From positions 1 to 64,000 of the forward strand of contig JAFQTS010000065.1 in assembly GCA_017408915.1 (NCBI GenBank): DNA of 64,000 nucleotides, read 5' to 3'. A program made the translations under genes and the position numbers. Below, one piece after another: positions 44,286-52,145 of this stretch (the stretch's first letter is position 1; each line of letters opens with the position of its first letter). The notes under the pieces were generated by a model. It was given only the letters and a program-made list of their open reading frames with translations. It was not told the DNA's origin and did no database searches. The stretch comes from Oscillospiraceae bacterium. GTDB lineage: Bacteria; Bacillota; Clostridia; Oscillospirales; Oscillospiraceae.

Positions 44286-45296
44286 ATGAAGCGCAACATG
44301 AAGCAGTGGGTGGCTGAGACCATCGCCAATCCCGTGAAGAAGGGTGTTCCCGTGCTGTCTTTCCCCGCCGTGCAGCTGATGGACATTACCGTTCGTGATC
44401 TCATTTCCAGCAGTGACCTGCAGGCCAAGGGTATGAAGATGGTGGCAGACAAGGTGGATTCCGGCGCTTCCGTCAGCTTGATGGATCTGTCTGTGGAGGC
44501 AGAGTGCTTCGGCTCTACCATCCGCGTTACCGATGATGAAGTGCCTACCGTTATCGGCGCTGTGGTGTCCGATGAGGATGCCGCCGATGCTCTCGTTGTC
44601 CCCGAGGTGGGCGTTTGCCGTACCGGCCTCTACATCGAGGCCATCGCCAAGGCCTCCGAGATGATCACCGATCGTCCCGTGCTGGCAGGCGTTATCGGCC
44701 CCTTCTCTCTGGCAGGCCGTCTCATGGACGTAGGCGAGGCTATGGCTTACTGCTACGAAGAGCCCGACATGGTGCACACCGTTCTTGAAAAGACCACCAA
44801 GTTCCTCATTGCCTACTGCGAGGCTTACAAGGCCGCAGGCGCCAACGGCGTGGTGATGGCTGAGCCTCTGGCAGGTATGCTGTCCCCCGGCCTCGCCGAG
44901 GAGTTCTCCCACCCCTATGTCAAGCAGATCGTGAACGCTGTCCAGACCGAGGAGTTCGCCGTCATCTACCACAACTGCGGCGACAACGTGAAGCTGATGA
45001 CCAAGGGCATCTACGGCATCGGCGCTATGGGCTACCACTTCGGCAACGCCTGCCGTCTGGCCGACATGATCCCCGATGCGCCTGCTGACGTGCTGGTGAT
45101 GGGCAACGTTGACCCCGCCGCCCAGATCAATCAGGGCACTCCCGAGTCCGTCATCGCCGCCACCCTCAAGGTGATGGAGGAGTGCTGCTATGCACCCAAC
45201 TTCGTCATCTCCAGCGGCTGCGACATTCCTCCCATGTCCCCCTGGGCCAACATCGAGGCCTTCTTCACCGCCGTGGAGAGCTACTATAATAAGTAA
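44286..45296 (+). CDS. Uroporphyrinogen-decarboxylase-like (MtaA-type) methyltransferase 2
   Basis: 336 residues; CAGGAGGACG precedes the ATG. URO-D fold of the MtaA/CmuA branch: GPFSLAGRLMDVGEAM, VMAEPLAGMLSPGLAEEF. The zinc/thiol site is complete, with His-x-Cys in IYHNCGDN and Cys in ISSGCDIPPMSPW near the C-terminus. It should transfer methyl from the corrinoid protein to a thiol or pterin acceptor, or be the matching methyltransferase for another substrate. Divergent from the PocR regulator, followed by a long terminator. Confidence 0.9.
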   Translation: MKRNMKQWVAETIANPVKKGVPVLSFPAVQLMDITVRDLISSSDLQAKGMKMVADKVDSGASVSLMDLSVEAECFGSTIRVTDDEVPTVIGAVVSDEDAADALVVPEVGVCRTGLYIEAIAKASEMITDRPVLAGVIGPFSLAGRLMDVGEAMAYCYEEPDMVHTVLEKTTKFLIAYCEAYKAAGANGVVMAEPLAGMLSPGLAEEFSHPYVKQIVNAVQTEEFAVIYHNCGDNVKLMTKGIYGIGAMGYHFGNACRLADMIPDAPADVLVMGNVDPAAQINQGTPESVIAATLKVMEECCYAPNFVISSGCDIPPMSPWANIEAFFTAVESYYNK

Positions 45297-45316
45297 GTTT
45301 TCATTCTTTCTCATAA

Positions 45317-45364
45317 CCACAAGAGCCGCAGTTGAAAAAACTGCGGCTTTTGTGGCTTTTTTTG
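45317..45364 (+). terminator. Terminator after methyltransferase 2
   Basis: Long stem CCACAAGAGCCGCAGTT / AACTGCGGCTTTTGTGG (with a G-T pair) and a T7 tail. Confidence 0.9.
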
Positions 45365-45480
45365 CGCACTCTACGGATGGTAGAGAGGCGGTAGAGAAGG
45401 GAGAGAGTGGGGAATAGGGTGACTTTTTAGGCTGCGGGGCGTAGAGTGGTGGCAGAAAAAATGTCCAAGGAGGAAACTAT

Positions 45481-46152
45481 ATGCAGCGGACAAATTTGGC
45501 CTCCCGCACCCTACCCGACTACACCCGTGGGGAGGAGCGGTTTAACATGATTTCCCACATTGTGGGCGGCGGTATGGGTATTGCAGCAACGGTGCTGTGC
45601 GTCGTTGCGGCGGCGCTGGAGGGGAATGGCTACGGTGTGGTCAGCGGCGCAATTTTCGGTGGGTCCATGGTGGCGCTCTACACCATCTCCAGTGTCTACC
45701 ACGGTCTCCACAGCGGCACGGGAAAAAAGGTCATGCAGATTTTAGACCACTGCACCATCTACTTTCTCATTGCAGGGACATACACCCCTTTTTGCCTCTG
45801 TACCATTCGGCAGCATGACAGCGCCCTCGGCTGGGGGACGTTTGGCCTTATTTGGGCCTTGGGGTTGGTGGGCATCGTCTTAAACGCCATTGACCTCAAG
45901 CGGTTTCAAAAGGTGTCCATGGTGCTGTACTTGGGTATGGGCTGGTGCATGATTCTGACGGGGAAGCTCATTGTGCAGCTCCTCGGCGGGACGGGCTTTG
46001 TGTTGTTGGTTGGTGGCGGCGTTGCCTACACGGTGGGCGCGGTGTTCTACGGCTTGGGCCACAAGAGGCGGTACATCCACTCGGTGTTCCACCTCTTCTG
46101 TCTTGTGGGAAGCGCCCTGCACATTCTGTGTATTTTGTTCTATGTGATATGA
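45481..46152 (+). CDS. Hemolysin III family membrane protein (PAQR/TrhA)
   Basis: 223 residues, seven hydrophobic helices. RFNMISHIVGGGMGIAATVL near the start, SSVYHGLHSGTGKKVMQILDHCTIYFLIAGTYTPF, and the final HSVFHLFCLVGSALH give the conserved His/Ser/Asp metal-site pattern of PAQR proteins. Bacterial members are linked to membrane homeostasis rather than proven hemolysis. AAGGAGGAAAC lies ahead of the ATG; monocistronic, with a weak GTGACT-17-TAGAGT promoter candidate upstream. Confidence 0.93.
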   Translation: MQRTNLASRTLPDYTRGEERFNMISHIVGGGMGIAATVLCVVAAALEGNGYGVVSGAIFGGSMVALYTISSVYHGLHSGTGKKVMQILDHCTIYFLIAGTYTPFCLCTIRQHDSALGWGTFGLIWALGLVGIVLNAIDLKRFQKVSMVLYLGMGWCMILTGKLIVQLLGGTGFVLLVGGGVAYTVGAVFYGLGHKRRYIHSVFHLFCLVGSALHILCILFYVI

Positions 46153-46186
46153 AAAAAGCGCTGACCGTGATGGTCAGCGCTTTTTA
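46152..46186. terminator. Bidirectional terminator between the hemolysin III and epimerase genes
   Basis: Stem AGCGCTGACC / GGTCAGCGCT, A6 and T5 flanks, between convergent genes. Confidence 0.9.
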
Positions 46187-46192
46187 TTGGGT

Positions 46193-47077
46193 TTACAGCA
46201 CCGTGACGGTGTAGGAGAGTTTTTTCACCTCGTTGGGGGCGAGAATCATGCAGTGGCGCTTGCTCTCAAATGCGCCGTCCTCATCGTCCACGGCGGCGCA
46301 GCCGTGCCACGGCTCGATGCAGACGAAGGGTGCTTCCTGTGCCCCCTGTGTCCAGAAGGCCAGCATGGGGAAGCCCGCGAAATCCATGCGGACACCGCGG
46401 CCTGTTTCCTTGTGCTGCAACTGGACACCTGTGGATTGCAAGCCCTCGAAAATCATGGTGTCGAGGCGGGCGAACACGCTGTAGTCGAGAGTGAAGCGGT
46501 CAGAATTCACAAGGCAGGCCTCGCGGTCGGTGGCGCTGATGAGATTATCCTTGTTGAGGAGCAGCATGTCGGCAGTCTCCACCTCGTCAAAGACCATCTC
46601 ATAGTCGGAGAAATGCTCCCCTTCATTTAAGGGGCAGCGGAAGGCGGTGTGTGCGCCGATGCAGCAGGGCATAGGGGCTGCGCCCGTATTTTCGATGGCG
46701 TACTCCGTGGTGAAGCCCTTGTCCGTGAGGCGATGGGTGATATGGAGGGCGAAGGGGTAGGGATAGAGTTTCAGCGTTTCCTCATCCTCGCGGAGAGTGA
46801 AGGTGATAAAGTCCTCTCCCTGTGCCGTCACGGTGAAGTCGCGGCGGCGGGCGAAGCCGTGCTGGGCCATCTCATAAGTCTTGTCGCCGAAGCGGACTTT
46901 GCCGCCGTCGGCAAGGCGGCCCACAATGGGGAACAGGACGGGGTTGCGCCCCGACCAGTAGGGGGCAGCGCCGCTCCAAATGTACTCCATGCCGCCCTCG
47001 TCGCGGAGAGAGACCAGTTCGCCGCCAAAACTCTCGGTGACGGCGGTGAGGCCATTGCGTTTCAAGGTAACTTTCAT
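46193..47077 (-). CDS. Aldose 1-epimerase family protein
   Basis: 294 residues from the ATG at 47077, after GGAGGATACC. Galactose-mutarotase-like beta-sandwich: NPVLFPIVGRLADGG, MAQHGFARRRDFTV with a catalytic-type His, CCIGAHTAFRCPL with the second His, and CIEPWHGCAAVDD with an acidic/His pair near the C-terminus. This is the YeaD/LacX-like branch that equilibrates sugar anomers. Soluble, monocistronic. The actual sugar is unknown. Confidence 0.88.
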   Translation of the reverse strand: MKVTLKRNGLTAVTESFGGELVSLRDEGGMEYIWSGAAPYWSGRNPVLFPIVGRLADGGKVRFGDKTYEMAQHGFARRRDFTVTAQGEDFITFTLREDEETLKLYPYPFALHITHRLTDKGFTTEYAIENTGAAPMPCCIGAHTAFRCPLNEGEHFSDYEMVFDEVETADMLLLNKDNLISATDREACLVNSDRFTLDYSVFARLDTMIFEGLQSTGVQLQHKETGRGVRMDFAGFPMLAFWTQGAQEAPFVCIEPWHGCAAVDDEDGAFESKRHCMILAPNEVKKLSYTVTVL

Positions 47078-47158
47078 AGGGGTATCCTCCCTTCCAATCT
47101 TGTCCACATTATACGATAGGGAGCGGAAAAAGTCATCCCCTTTTTTGACGGGGGAGGA

Positions 47159-47187
47159 TTGCTTTCGACCTGTGGGGCAGGTATAAT
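47159..47187 (+). promoter_or_regulatory. Promoter of the MFS gene at 47212
   Basis: TTGCTT (47159-47164), 17 bases, TATAAT (47182-47187). The transcript would begin near 47194, only a few bases before the AGGAGG at 47197-47202. Confidence 0.7.
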
Positions 47188-47211
47188 GAAGAAAAAAGGA
47201 GGTGGCAGACC

Positions 47212-48405
47212 ATAAAAAAGCGTTCCTTGACGGCGCGGTATACGGTGCATCAGGTGACCTATTGGGCATCGGCGGCAGGCGTGGTCAGCTTTGCCACCGC
47301 CTTCTTGCTGGGCAAGGGCTTCGCCCCTGCCATGGTGGGCACGCTGCTGGCGGTGGGCAATCTTCTCTCCTGCGCTGCCCAGCCTGTCCTTGCCAACTTT
47401 GCAGACCGCGTAGGGGGCAATGTCCTCAAATGGATGACGGCGGCGCTGACGGGAGTGTGCGTCCTCTGCTTTGGCTGCGTGCAGTTTCTTGCCATGCCCA
47501 CGGCGCTCTTCGGGGCGGTGTATCTCTTGGGTGTGTTCGCCTTCGATGTGATGAATCCCCTCATGAACGCCGTCAACGTGGCGTATAGTGAAAACGGCTA
47601 CCGCATCAATTACGGGCTCAGCCGTGGTCTTGGCTCTTTCGGCTATTCCGTGGCGGCGCTGGTCATCGGTGAACTGATGGCGCGGCGTGGTCTCGACTGG
47701 ATGATTTGGGTGAGCCTCGCCCTGTTGGTGGGCAATGTGCTGGTGGTGCTGGGGTATCCCACCCTCCACACCATGGTGCGTCAGCAGGAGGAAGAGGCGG
47801 CAGGGGAGTGCTGCACTGTGTGGCAGTTCTTCGGCAAGTACCGCTGGTATTGCTTCTCCCTTGTGGGTGTGATGCTCCTTGCTATGTTCCACGCCATGAC
47901 GGAGAACTACCTCATTGAGGTGGTGACCCCCTTGGGCGGCGACAGCGGCAGCGTGGGCGTTGCCCTCTTTATCGCCACCTTTGTGGAGATGGTGGTGCTG
48001 CTGTTCTTCGAGCGGGTGCGCAGGCACATGAAGGATACGCTGCTTTTGAAAATCGCGGGATTGTCCTTCCTTCTCAAGGCGGTACTGCTGCTCTTTGCCC
48101 CCAGTGTGACGGCCATCTATCTTATTCAGCTGTTGCAGGCCACTTCCTACACCTTCCTCTCTCCCACCCAGATGTACTATGCCCGCAGCCGTATCGCCAT
48201 GGCGGACATGGTGAAGGGGCAGGCCTTCATTACCGCCAGCTATACCCTCGGCTGCGCCGCAGGCAACTTCGCAGGCGGGCAGATTTTGCAGCATTTTTCC
48301 GTTCCTGCCATGCTCCTCGGCGGCGTCATCATGGCGGCTCTTGGTACAGCGGTTTTATACCTCACGGTAGAGCGAAAGGACACGGAAATAGCCGAAAATG
48401 CATAA
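47212..48405 (+). CDS. Major facilitator superfamily transporter, likely AUA start
   Basis: 397 residues if initiation is at ATA 47212, which lies nine bases after a perfect AGGAGG and gives a normal transporter N-terminus (KKRSLTARYTVHQVTYWASA). The nearest standard start in frame is TTG 47227, 24 bases from the ribosome site. Twelve membrane helices; the C-terminal half has SPTQMYYARSRIAMADMVKG, of the sugar/oligosaccharide:H+ symporter type. It lies beside an aldose epimerase, hinting at a sugar; substrate unknown. Confidence 0.82.
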   Translation: MKKRSLTARYTVHQVTYWASAAGVVSFATAFLLGKGFAPAMVGTLLAVGNLLSCAAQPVLANFADRVGGNVLKWMTAALTGVCVLCFGCVQFLAMPTALFGAVYLLGVFAFDVMNPLMNAVNVAYSENGYRINYGLSRGLGSFGYSVAALVIGELMARRGLDWMIWVSLALLVGNVLVVLGYPTLHTMVRQQEEEAAGECCTVWQFFGKYRWYCFSLVGVMLLAMFHAMTENYLIEVVTPLGGDSGSVGVALFIATFVEMVVLLFFERVRRHMKDTLLLKIAGLSFLLKAVLLLFAPSVTAIYLIQLLQATSYTFLSPTQMYYARSRIAMADMVKGQAFITASYTLGCAAGNFAGGQILQHFSVPAMLLGGVIMAALGTAVLYLTVERKDTEIAENA

Positions 48406-48457
48406 AACTCCGCACTTTAAAGGGCGAAAGTTTGGCAAAAGTCCCATTTGTTTTCAG

Positions 48458-48486
48458 AAAGCTCCACCTACGGTGGGGCTTTGTCT
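48458..48486 (+). terminator. Terminator after the MFS gene
   Basis: Stem AAAGCTCCACC / GGTGGGGCTTT with one G-T pair, loop TAC, followed by TTTGTCTTTG. Confidence 0.8.
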
Positions 48487-48556
48487 TTGCTGTGCGTACG
48501 AAATTTGTGAAAAGGATAAAAAGCGCAAAAATATACAACGAAATGTACGATTTTCA

Positions 48557-48585
48557 TTGACGAGAGGGGGGTAAGATGTTAAAAT
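48557..48585 (+). promoter_or_regulatory. Promoter of the sugar ABC importer
   Basis: TTGACG (48557-48562), 17 bases, TAAAAT (48580-48585), about 65 bases before the start codon. Confidence 0.75.
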
Positions 48586-48650
48586 CCAGTGTAGAGGGGT
48601 TTGCCCTAATTTCGGTGCGCCCCCGTACAATTTTTAGGAGGAAAACAAAC

Positions 48651-49895
48651 ATGAAGAAAGTTATCGCTCTGCTTCTGGCACTGGTGATGGTCTTCGGCCT
48701 GGTCGCCTGCGGCGATAAGGCTCCCGCCGCAGACGAGGGCACCGAGGGTGTTACCCTGAACGTTATCGCTGCTGAGTACGGTACCGAGACCAAGGCTTGG
48801 TGGACCGGCTTCGAGGCTGATTTCGAGGCTGCCAACGAGGGTATCGACCTGGTGGTTGATGTCATCTCCTGGAACGACATCAAGACCGTCGTCAACACCC
48901 GTATCGCTAACGACGATGCTCCCGACATCCTGAACATCGACGGTTTCGCATCCTATCAGGATGAGGGTCTGCTGCTGCCCGCTCAGGACTATATCTCCGA
49001 GGAGACCTATGCCAAGTTCTACGATGCATTCCTGGCTGAGTCCGTCGTTGATGGCACCGTCTGGGCTGTCCCCGATCTGGCTTCCGCCCGCGCTATGTAC
49101 TACAACAAGGACATCCTGGCTGCCGCTGGTGTCGAGGTTCCCACCACTTGGGCTGAGCTGCGCGCTGCTTGCGAGGCTATCAAGGCCTATGATGCTGAGA
49201 TCTATCCCTGGGGCGTTGACATGACCACCGACGAGGGTCAGGCTTGCTTCGCTTACTACATCTGGAACAACGGCGGCGACTTCATCGACGCTGAGGGCAA
49301 CTGGACTCTGAACAGCGCCGAGAACGTTGAGGCTATTGAGTACATCATCGGCCTGTACAACGACGGCCTGACCAACACCGATCCCGCTAACGAGACCCGT
49401 TACATCAACCAGGATATGTTCGGCGCCGGCAAGGTCGCTATGATGATCGGCCCCAACTCCATCCCCACCTACCTGACCACCGGTGGCTATGATGTCAACT
49501 GGGGTGTTGCTTCCATCCCCGCTAACGAGGGCAAGGCTTCTGTCTCCGCTGGCGTTATGGACCGCTTCATGTGCTTCGATAACGGCTACACCGAGGCTGA
49601 GATGGCTGCTATCGAGCTGTTCTTCGACTTCTTCTATGAGGATGCCCGTTATTCTGACTGGGTCCTGATGGAGGGCTTCCTGCCCGCTACCTCCGCTGGT
49701 GGCGAGGCTATGGCCGCTGCTGATCCCGAGAACGCTGCTTGGATTGAGATCGTTGGCTCCGCCAAGTTCTATCCCACTGCTAAGGCTGAGTGGCTTGAGG
49801 TTTCTCAGGCTGTCATCGCTGCACAGCAGAGCGCTCTGCAGGGTGGCAATGTTCAGGAGCTGCTGGACGCTCTGCAGGCTGACTACGCCGGCTAA
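48651..49895 (+). CDS. Sugar ABC importer, extracellular binding lipoprotein
   Basis: 414 residues from ATG 48651 (TAGGAGGAAAAC upstream). Lipoprotein signal MKKVIALLLALVMVFGLVAC, lipidated Cys20, acidic linker, then a family 1 binding fold: EAANEGIDLVVDVISWNDIK, NDDAPDILNIDGFASYQDEG, and a hinge with tryptophans likely to stack on sugar. Codons are unusually uniform (GCT, GTT), as in highly expressed genes. Partner permeases follow; the ATPase is not in the window and may be a shared MsmX-type protein. Confidence 0.92.
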   Translation: MKKVIALLLALVMVFGLVACGDKAPAADEGTEGVTLNVIAAEYGTETKAWWTGFEADFEAANEGIDLVVDVISWNDIKTVVNTRIANDDAPDILNIDGFASYQDEGLLLPAQDYISEETYAKFYDAFLAESVVDGTVWAVPDLASARAMYYNKDILAAAGVEVPTTWAELRAACEAIKAYDAEIYPWGVDMTTDEGQACFAYYIWNNGGDFIDAEGNWTLNSAENVEAIEYIIGLYNDGLTNTDPANETRYINQDMFGAGKVAMMIGPNSIPTYLTTGGYDVNWGVASIPANEGKASVSAGVMDRFMCFDNGYTEAEMAAIELFFDFFYEDARYSDWVLMEGFLPATSAGGEAMAAADPENAAWIEIVGSAKFYPTAKAEWLEVSQAVIAAQQSALQGGNVQELLDALQADYAG

Positions 49896-49939
49896 GTTAG
49901 CCAGCGAGCTGCTTACATAGCAAAACAAGGCTCAATAAT

Positions 49940-50005
49940 AATGGGCCGGGTCATACAGACCCGGCCCATTTTCACCTTGAGGATAAGTTCCCTCAAGGTG
50001 AAAAT
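49940..50005 (+). terminator. Two overlapping hairpins after the binding-protein gene
   Basis: Hairpin 1: AATGGGCCGGGTC / GACCCGGCCCATT (49940-49970). Hairpin 2: ATTTTCACCTTGAGG / CCTCAAGGTGAAAAT (49968-50005). They share three bases, so they compete slightly. A partial terminator or RNA stabiliser here would give much more binding protein than permease. Confidence 0.75.
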
Positions 50006-50233
50006 GGAAAATTGAAATGTGAAAGACACCCCTGATGGGTTTCTTTCAAACTTTCTTCCTTTCCGAAGGAAGAACCGCTGTATACACAACGTTCGACGCT
50101 CGTTTAGTCTCCTTGCAGCCCCTTTCAAAGTATTTTTTTGCCCGTGAGGAATATTTTGAAAGCGGCTGCAATAGTCGCTTATTTGAGAGAGTAAGCAAAG
50201 GAACTTTTTACTACTTAACAGGGAGGTACCCCC
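50006..50233 (+). repeat. Structured leader ahead of the permease genes
   Basis: Gene-free. The main element is an imperfect inverted repeat, arms 50113-50134 and 50150-50171 (20 of 22 bases match; arm begins TTGCAGCC, ends TATT) with a 15-base loop. A smaller CTTCCTTTCC / GGAAGAA fold lies around 50048-50072. No T-run follows the big hairpin. Role unknown; it could tune permease expression. Confidence 0.5.
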
Positions 50234-51130
50234 GTGAAACGAAACAAGACGCCCCGCTATCTGCTGCGCAGGACGGAGCCCTATCTGTGGATCCTGCCCA
50301 GCATCGTGTTGATGTTCATTTTCATCATCATTCCTATTGGCACCGTGTTCCGTATGGCTTTCAGTGAAGTGAGCCGTATCGGTAAGATCAAGGGCTTTGC
50401 CGGTTTTGAGAACTTCGTTGATGTGGTGAATAACGCCGAATTTGGTCGTGTGCTGCAGAACACCATCGTGTGGACGATCCTCGTGGTTGTGCTTTCTACG
50501 CTGCTGGGTTTCATTCTGGCACTGCTGCTGAACAATAAGTTCAAGGGCCGCAAGATCGCCCGCGCCATCGTGGTGTTCCCCTGGGCCACTACTCTGGTTA
50601 TTCAGGCATCTATTTGGAACTTCATTATTAACAAGGACTATGGTACCCTCAATACCCTTCTCAAGACGTTAGGTATTATCAGCACAAATATCAACTGGAC
50701 GCCTACGCCTGAGGCATACTTTGCATGGGAGATCGCCTGCGGTATTTTCGTTACCATTCCCTTCGTTTGCTTCACGGTTCTCTCTGGTTTGCAGAGCATC
50801 GACTCTTCCTACTACGAGGCTGCTACGGTGGACGGTGCTAACTATTGGCAGAAACTGTTCCAGATCACCGTTCCTCTGGTCAAGCCCAGCCTGACGGTTG
50901 CCACGGTGCTGAACATCATCTACGTGTTCAACTCCTTCCCCATTGTTTGGACCATGACCAAGGGTGACCCTGCCTACATGACAGACACCTTGGTGACGTA
51001 TCTGTATAAGCTGGCATTTTACAACAACAAGCAGGGTGAGGCAGCAGCTGTGTCTGTCATCGGCTTCGTGATCCTCCTGATCTGCGCCAGTGTTTACATG
51101 GTCTCTACCCTGAAGAAAGGAGACGAATAA
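50234..51130 (+). CDS. Sugar ABC importer permease (MalF-type)
   Basis: 298 residues from GTG 50234, right after GGGAGGTACCCCC. Six membrane helices; the cytoplasmic EAA loop reads YYEAATVDGANYWQKLFQITVPL near residue 200, the contact to the ATPase. AFSEVSRIGKIKGFAGFENF is the usual first periplasmic loop of carbohydrate permeases. It pairs with the next gene product. The importer set lacks its own ATPase. Confidence 0.93.
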   Translation: MKRNKTPRYLLRRTEPYLWILPSIVLMFIFIIIPIGTVFRMAFSEVSRIGKIKGFAGFENFVDVVNNAEFGRVLQNTIVWTILVVVLSTLLGFILALLLNNKFKGRKIARAIVVFPWATTLVIQASIWNFIINKDYGTLNTLLKTLGIISTNINWTPTPEAYFAWEIACGIFVTIPFVCFTVLSGLQSIDSSYYEAATVDGANYWQKLFQITVPLVKPSLTVATVLNIIYVFNSFPIVWTMTKGDPAYMTDTLVTYLYKLAFYNNKQGEAAAVSVIGFVILLICASVYMVSTLKKGDE

Positions 51131-51132
51131 GT

Positions 51133-51984
51133 ATGAATAACTCTCTGAAAGTGAATCACGGCAAGCTGTTAAAGCGTATCGTGCTGTATTTTGTAATCGT
51201 TCTTATCTGCGTCTTCATCCTCTACCCCTATTTCGCAATGATCTGTACCGCACTGAAGAGCCGCGCTGAGATCTTCTCTGTGGACGGTACGATTTTCCCT
51301 GTCGATGCCCTGTGGAGCAACTTCATTGACATCTGGTCCATGGCACCTATGGGTCGCTATATGCTCAACTCTCTGCTGATTGCAGGCGGCTCTTCTCTGT
51401 TGGCTATGCTCTGCGGTATCCCCGCAGCCTATGCCCTTGCCCGTATGAAGTTTAAGGGTCAGACGGCTTTCCTGGGCTTCATCATCGTTTCTCAGATGTT
51501 CGCCCCCGTGGTGCTGCTGATCGGTATCTATAAGGTCATGGTGTCTCTGCATATGTCCAACAGTGTTGTGGGTCTGGTCTTCATCAACGCTGCCTTTAAC
51601 CAGGCATTTACCATTTGGCTGCTGCGCGGTACGTTCCTGTCCATCTCTTCTGAGATGGAGCAGGCTGCTACCATCGACGGCTGCAATCGAATTCAGGCTA
51701 TGTTCAAGGTGTTGCTGCCCATGGCTGCCCCCGGTATCGTCACCACGCTGATTTTCATCTTCATCAACGCATGGAACGAGTACACCGTGGCACTGTGCCT
51801 CATTTCTACGGACGTGTTCAAGCCTTTGACCGTTGGTATCAACATCTTCAACGGCTACAACATGATTCAGTGGCAGTATCTGTTTGCCTCCTCTATCTTC
51901 GCGATTATCCCTGTGGTCATTATGTTTATGTCCATCGAGAAGAACCTGACCGAAGGCCTCACCGCCGGCGGCGTGAAGGGTTGA
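51133..51984 (+). CDS. Sugar ABC importer permease (MalG-type)
   Basis: 283 residues, six helices, two bases after the MalF-type gene. The EAA loop is EMEQAATIDGCNRIQAMFKV then LLPMAAPGI, near residues 174-200; FINAWNEYTVAL is the typical late helix of MalG-like proteins. Forms the heterodimeric channel with the preceding protein. The likely cargo is an oligosaccharide or amino-sugar disaccharide, judged from the kinase/nucleotidyltransferase and galE downstream. Confidence 0.93.
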   Translation: MNNSLKVNHGKLLKRIVLYFVIVLICVFILYPYFAMICTALKSRAEIFSVDGTIFPVDALWSNFIDIWSMAPMGRYMLNSLLIAGGSSLLAMLCGIPAAYALARMKFKGQTAFLGFIIVSQMFAPVVLLIGIYKVMVSLHMSNSVVGLVFINAAFNQAFTIWLLRGTFLSISSEMEQAATIDGCNRIQAMFKVLLPMAAPGIVTTLIFIFINAWNEYTVALCLISTDVFKPLTVGINIFNGYNMIQWQYLFASSIFAIIPVVIMFMSIEKNLTEGLTAGGVKG

Positions 51985-52011
51985 TTCCACACCCCTGTTA
52001 GGAGAACAACT

Positions 52012-52095
52012 ATGCAAATCGTTTCGGCCTATAGGCCCTACAGCATCGGCGATGAGCGCTGGCTGGACGGCTATACGCCCCCTTGTAACATCTGA
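52012..52095 (+). CDS. Possible 27-residue peptide
   Basis: ATG 52012 to TGA 52093-52095, with TTAGGAGAACAAC at ideal spacing. The 27 residues (begins MQIVSAYRPYSIGDERWLDG) have normal codon use for this genome. The region lies between the permease and kinase genes, where an intact operon might have held a glycoside hydrolase or phosphorylase, so it may be a gene-start remnant rather than a functional peptide. Not recognised. Confidence 0.4.
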   Translation: MQIVSAYRPYSIGDERWLDGYTPPCNI

Positions 52096-52145
52096 TATGC
52101 AAGTGAAGAACAATATTGGATGAATGTAAAGGAGAAACAAGTATT

